Below, piece by piece: positions 61,404 to 64,000 of a stretch of DNA of 64,000 bases; position 1 is the stretch's first letter, and every line of letters begins with the position of its first letter. The stretch comes from Kitasatospora sp. MAP12-44 (lineage in GTDB: Bacteria; Actinomycetota; Actinomycetes; Streptomycetales; Streptomycetaceae). The translations under genes and the position numbers were made by a program. The stretch lies in the NCBI RefSeq assembly GCF_029892095.1, contig NZ_JARZAE010000004.1, positions 2,046,001-2,110,000 of the forward strand, given 5' to 3'. Under the pieces are notes generated by a model. That model was not told the DNA's origin and did no database searches. It was given only the letters and a program-made list of their open reading frames with translations.

Positions 61404-62017
61404 CTCGAACTGAGCAGGACTACCGCGAGCTCTGGCAGCTTCCTCACGATGAGCGACGTTCGTGGGTGCATGGACGGTTCCCGGAAGGTGCGTCGCCTCA
61501 ATGGTGGCTAGCCATGGTGGAGTCCGCCGAGACGGGTGTAAGCCCTGTACGAGACCTGTCGGACGATCAGCGCCGAGAGGGCCTTGAGTTCGCGGTCTCT
61601 CTGTTGGATCTCGCCCTCGATGAAGGGGGAATGAGTCCGTGCTATTCCGCCTACTGGACGGTGAGGCTGGCAGCGCTCGCGTTGCGATTCCGAACCCCTA
61701 TTACTCGCTTGCCGGAGGTTGTGACGCCGGATGGCGCGGCGCGGCTGGCACTACAGCGTCTTCCTTTTTCGCGAGAGGAGGTGCTTGTGGTTGCGTCTCG
61801 CCGCCGTCATAATCTCCAGCAAGGCGAGGACCGGTTCTACTCGCCTGGTGAGGACATCTCCAAGGGCCTCTATCGGCCCCGCGAAGAGGTGCTCCTACTG
61901 CAGGAAGTCGAGCGGGTTCTGTCGTCTCTTGTGTGGATTGCTGATCGAATTGCTGATGATCAGCTTTCCAGGGAGGTTGGGAGCTGGCTTGACCTACGGT
62001 CAGCATTGGAGATCTAA
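61400..62017 (+). CDS. Candidate immunity protein for the RHS toxin
   Basis: 205 residues from GTG 61400, with GGGAGGG upstream. It overlaps the toxin stop by 4 nt (GTGA), the usual arrangement for toxin-immunity pairs. The protein is soluble and helical (DYRELWQLPHDERRSWVHG, RREGLEFAVSLLDLALDEGG, VERVLSSLVWIADRIADDQL) with no signal peptide or membrane segment, so it should act in the cytoplasm. Its DNA is clearly richer in A and T than neighbouring genes. No family is recognised. The immunity call rests on position only. Confidence 0.72.
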   Translation: MTRTEQDYRELWQLPHDERRSWVHGRFPEGASPQWWLAMVESAETGVSPVRDLSDDQRREGLEFAVSLLDLALDEGGMSPCYSAYWTVRLAALALRFRTPITRLPEVVTPDGAARLALQRLPFSREEVLVVASRRRHNLQQGEDRFYSPGEDISKGLYRPREEVLLLQEVERVLSSLVWIADRIADDQLSREVGSWLDLRSALEI

Positions 62018-62056
62018 AGGAAGACTCGAATAGGGTTCGACCGTTTTCCAGATAGT

Positions 62057-62095
62057 CAGAAGCCCTCGCCAGATTCGTTCTGGCGAGGGCTTCTG
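62057..62095. terminator. Perfect 16-bp hairpin at the junction with the integrative element
   Basis: Arms 62057-62072 and 62080-62095 are fully complementary around a 7-nt loop. It separates the convergent immunity and integrase genes and may serve as bidirectional terminator. It is also a candidate part of the attachment region. Confidence 0.85.
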
Positions 62096-62126
62096 GGTGC
62101 CTTGACGGCAACGGTTGACGGCAACG

Positions 62127-63443
62127 TCAGCGGACGAGTCCCGCACAAAGCGGTGGATCGTCACCGCCGTCGGGCTCGGCGGTGGCGTCTGCGGGGTGGC
62201 GGAGTACGTTGCTGAGGGTGTCGATGGCTTGGCGCTGGAGGCGGAGTCGGACGTGGGCGTACACCGTCGCGGTCACCCCGATGTGGGCATGGCCCAACAG
62301 CTCCTTGATGACGACAAGTTCGACGCCCTGCTCCAGGAGAAGGGTCGCCGCCGAGTGCCGAAGATCATGGAAGCGGATACGGCGAAGCCTGGCCCGGCGG
62401 AGCAGGGCGGTGAAGTGCCGGGTGAGGGTGGCCCCTTCGATCGGGGAGCCGTCGGGCCGGGCGAAGACGTAGCCGCTGTCCTTCCAGCCCGCGCCCGCCG
62501 TTTCGCGTTCCTGGCGCTGCTGGTCGCGGTGCTGTTCGAGGGAGCGCAGGCACGGCGTGGGCACGGCGATGCGCCGCTCGGAACTCTGGGTCTTGGTTGG
62601 CAGGGCGGTCAGGCCGCTGGAGTTGGTGCGCTGGAGGGTGCGGCGGATGCTGGCGGTTCCGCCGGCCAGGTCGAGGTCTTCCCAGCGCAGGCCGAGGAGT
62701 TCGCCCTTGCGGAGCCCGGTGCGCAGGGCGAGTTCGAACAGCGCGTGCAGCCGGTGGCCGTGGGTGGCGGCGAGGAACGCGCGCGCCTCCTCGGTGGTGA
62801 GGGGTTCGAAGCGGCGGGGGCGGGGTGTGCCCATGCGGACGTTGCGGGCGACGTTGCGCGGGATCTCCTCCTCGCGGACGGCGTGTTCCAGGGCGGACTT
62901 GAGGACGGAGTGAACGTAGGCCAGGGTCAGCGGTGAGAGGCGCTTGGAACAGCACGTTCCGATGGCGCAGCACTGCGGCTGGTCGCGGGCGGTGTCGAGG
63001 CCGCGTTCGCAGCACTGGCAGGTGGTGCGGAGTTGGTCGAGCCAGGTGCGGACGTCCTTGGCGGTGAGTTTGGCGAGCTTCTTCTTGCCGAGGCCGGGGA
63101 TGACGTACAGGCGCACGCAGGCGGTGTAACGGGTGTGGGTGTTCTCGCGGAGTCGGTGAACGGCGACGGTCTTCAGCCAGTAGGTGAGGAAGGCTGCGAC
63201 GCTGCCCTGGGCGGTGGGGGCGGCTATGCCGCGGTTGCTGGCGGCGATCTTCTCGGTCAGCTGGGCCAGCGCGTCCTTCCTCGAGGTGCCGTAGACACGG
63301 ATGCGCTTGCGGGTGTCGCCTGCGGCGAGGACGTATCCGGCAGCTTCCCAGCGGCCGTCCTTGCGCTGGTAGACGGTGCCGTCGCCGTTGGCGCGGACCC
63401 TGCGCGAACCGGCGGGGGCGGGGTTGGTGTCGGGGGTGGTCAT
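62127..63443 (-). CDS. int: Tyrosine site-specific integrase
   Basis: 438 residues. The N-terminal arm domain has DGTVYQRKDGRWEAAGY; the core-binding domain has ENTHTRYTACVRLYVIPGLG. Catalytic residues are Arg in TGLRKGELLGLRW, Lys in LPTKTQSSERRI, His-x-x-Arg in FHDLRHSAATL, His in LLGHAHIGVT and Tyr in ATVYAHV. A Cys-rich insert between core and catalytic domains (CQCCERGLD, then CCAIGTCCSKRL) could bind zinc. ATG 63443 overlaps the xis stop by one base. It should integrate and excise the element to the right. Confidence 0.95.
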   Translation of the reverse strand: MTTPDTNPAPAGSRRVRANGDGTVYQRKDGRWEAAGYVLAAGDTRKRIRVYGTSRKDALAQLTEKIAASNRGIAAPTAQGSVAAFLTYWLKTVAVHRLRENTHTRYTACVRLYVIPGLGKKKLAKLTAKDVRTWLDQLRTTCQCCERGLDTARDQPQCCAIGTCCSKRLSPLTLAYVHSVLKSALEHAVREEEIPRNVARNVRMGTPRPRRFEPLTTEEARAFLAATHGHRLHALFELALRTGLRKGELLGLRWEDLDLAGGTASIRRTLQRTNSSGLTALPTKTQSSERRIAVPTPCLRSLEQHRDQQRQERETAGAGWKDSGYVFARPDGSPIEGATLTRHFTALLRRARLRRIRFHDLRHSAATLLLEQGVELVVIKELLGHAHIGVTATVYAHVRLRLQRQAIDTLSNVLRHPADATAEPDGGDDPPLCAGLVR

Positions 63444-63628
63444 CAGGCTGCCTCTTTGAGTTGGTGGTGGACGAGGGCGGTCAGGGCATGGGCGGGGATG
63501 CGGCGGGCGCGGCCGATGGTGATCGAGGCCAGTCGCCGGGTGCGGATGAGGTCGTAGACGGTGGAGCGGCTGATCTTGAGGTGGGCCATGACCTCGGGGA
63601 CGGTGAGGAGTTCGGCGTCGGCGGTCAC
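63443..63628 (-). CDS. xis: Excisionase, helix-turn-helix (MerR-like) protein
   Basis: 61 residues with a compact DNA-binding fold: LLTVPEVMAHLKISRSTVYD, LIRTRRLASITIGRARRI and a short helical end. This is the pattern of excisionase-family proteins that direct integrase toward excision. The GTG at 63628 overlaps the stop of the upstream gene (GTGA). Confidence 0.93.
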   Translation of the reverse strand: MTADAELLTVPEVMAHLKISRSTVYDLIRTRRLASITIGRARRIPAHALTALVHHQLKEAA

Positions 63629-64000
63629 GCGATGGCCCCCGTCTGGACGGCGGTGGTCAGCGGGTCGGTGGTGTGACCGGCCAGGTCACCGGAGCACCGC
63701 GCATGCCGGGGGCGGCTCGGTTGCTCGGTCCGGGAGCGCGGTGTGGTGGCCAGGAGGTCAGCGAGGTGGGCGAGTTCGGGCAGGAGGCCGGTTCCCGCGT
63801 ACTGCCAGTGCGAGATCACCAGAGTCGTGTCCGCGCCGCCGGATCGCTCGCGCTTCTCGTGGTGACCGGCGTGGTGACCGGGGCCGGGGTCGGTGTGACC
63901 GGCGATCAGGGCACTGCGGTCATCGCAGTCACTGTGCCGGTCAATGACCGACTGGCCCTCACCGGCCGGTCCCTGGCCTGCGTGTCGGCCGAGCAAGGCC
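63625..64000 (-). CDS. Probable RepSA-like replication initiator, C-terminal part only
   Basis: Minus-strand frame open at the right edge, ending in TGA at 63625-63627. The visible ~125 residues include DTTLVISHWQYAGTGLLPEL followed by AHLADLLATTPRSR, a pattern I associate with the C-terminus of replication initiators in pSAM2-type elements, and a long low-complexity His/Gly-rich stretch (AGHTDPGPGHHAGHHEK). The order rep-xis-int supports it. The N-terminus is not in the window, so the call is tentative. Confidence 0.6.
   Translation of the reverse strand, partial: ALLGRHAGQGPAGEGQSVIDRHSDCDDRSALIAGHTDPGPGHHAGHHEKRERSGGADTTLVISHWQYAGTGLLPELAHLADLLATTPRSRTEQPSRPRHARCSGDLAGHTTDPLTTAVQTGAIA

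Larger units (their letters stand above)
62030..64000. mobile_element. Edge of an integrative element (int-xis-rep module), continues past the window
   Basis: Order on the minus strand is probable rep, xis, int, with 4-nt and 1-nt overlaps, the arrangement of pSAM2-type integrative and conjugative elements. The left limit is placed between the immunity gene and int; the attachment site should lie near 62020-62126, but the core cannot be identified without the other end. No tRNA gene was seen there. Confidence 0.75.

Noticed and set aside
62000..62130. tRNA gene as attachment site
   Set aside because: The hairpin does not fit a tRNA cloverleaf and no tRNA motifs were seen.

Overview
The window is very GC-rich, uses GTG and TTG starts freely, and packs genes with 4-nt stop/start overlaps. 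The protein families (SigE-family sigma factor, ZAS anti-sigma factor, DUF5753-type XRE regulator with DUF397-like partners, DUF4232 lipoprotein, LamG and RHS/Hint secreted giants, an int-xis module of the pSAM2 type) point to a streptomycete: Streptomyces, Kitasatospora or a close relative. It is chromosomal sequence with two mobile insertions. No tRNA, rRNA or CRISPR array was recognised.

Layout. 1-6.9 kb: end of a nitrilase-fold hydrolase, a Tat-exported berberine-bridge-type flavoenzyme, a TIGR00027-type methyltransferase, then a sigma factor / membrane protein / penicillin-binding protein set, all on the minus strand. 7.1-19.1 kb: corrin-ring (vitamin B12) genes in several facing blocks: cobL-cobM (+), cbiD (-), cobK (+), cobG-cobH-cobIJ (-), and cobN (+) behind a clear cobalamin riboswitch. 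They cover most C-methylations, ring contraction, the precorrin-6A reduction, the methylmutase step and the large cobaltochelatase subunit. CobG and CbiD, usually assigned to different routes, occur together. 19.3-24.6 kb: a glycosyltransferase, an ECF sigma/anti-sigma pair, a lipoprotein, a TetR-SDR pair with a perfect palindrome at the TetR start, and a GNAT enzyme. 24.96-26.8 kb: an IS605-type element with an intact-looking TnpA and an intact-looking TnpB, ending immediately before an LLM oxidoreductase gene. 27.8-29.5 kb: a GntR regulator divergent from three tightly spaced small genes. 30-34.3 kb: a thiol-redox neighbourhood (VKOR, DsbA-like, pyridine-nucleotide oxidoreductase, thioredoxin). 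34.4-36.6 kb: an Fe(II) oxygenase with a probable Cys-containing leader peptide, and a MerR gene whose ribosome-binding site lies in a long inverted repeat. 36.7-45.4 kb: sulfotransferase, GNAT, a frameshifted methyltransferase, HAD phosphatase, two hypotheticals, a whiJ/abaA-like regulatory cluster, a DUF4232 lipoprotein and ilvE.

45.4-62 kb is the surface and secretion region: a fusion of a sigma-factor-like domain to an extracellular NPCBM module; a coupled WXG100-like / DUF1023 hydrolase operon with two paralogous small proteins; a LamG/ricin-B protein that has lost its N-terminus; and, head to head with it, a 2428-residue RHS protein with a Hint domain, a short C-terminal toxin-like tail and an overlapping candidate immunity gene. 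Base composition drops visibly at the toxin tail. 62.1-64 kb is the edge of an integrative element: tyrosine integrase, excisionase and the end of a probable replication protein.

Strongest leads: the RHS-Hint tail with its partner gene, the SD-sequestering inverted repeat at merR, the leader peptide before the oxygenase, the sigma/NPCBM fusion and the WXG100/DUF1023 operon. All calls are by reading alone; no database search was run.
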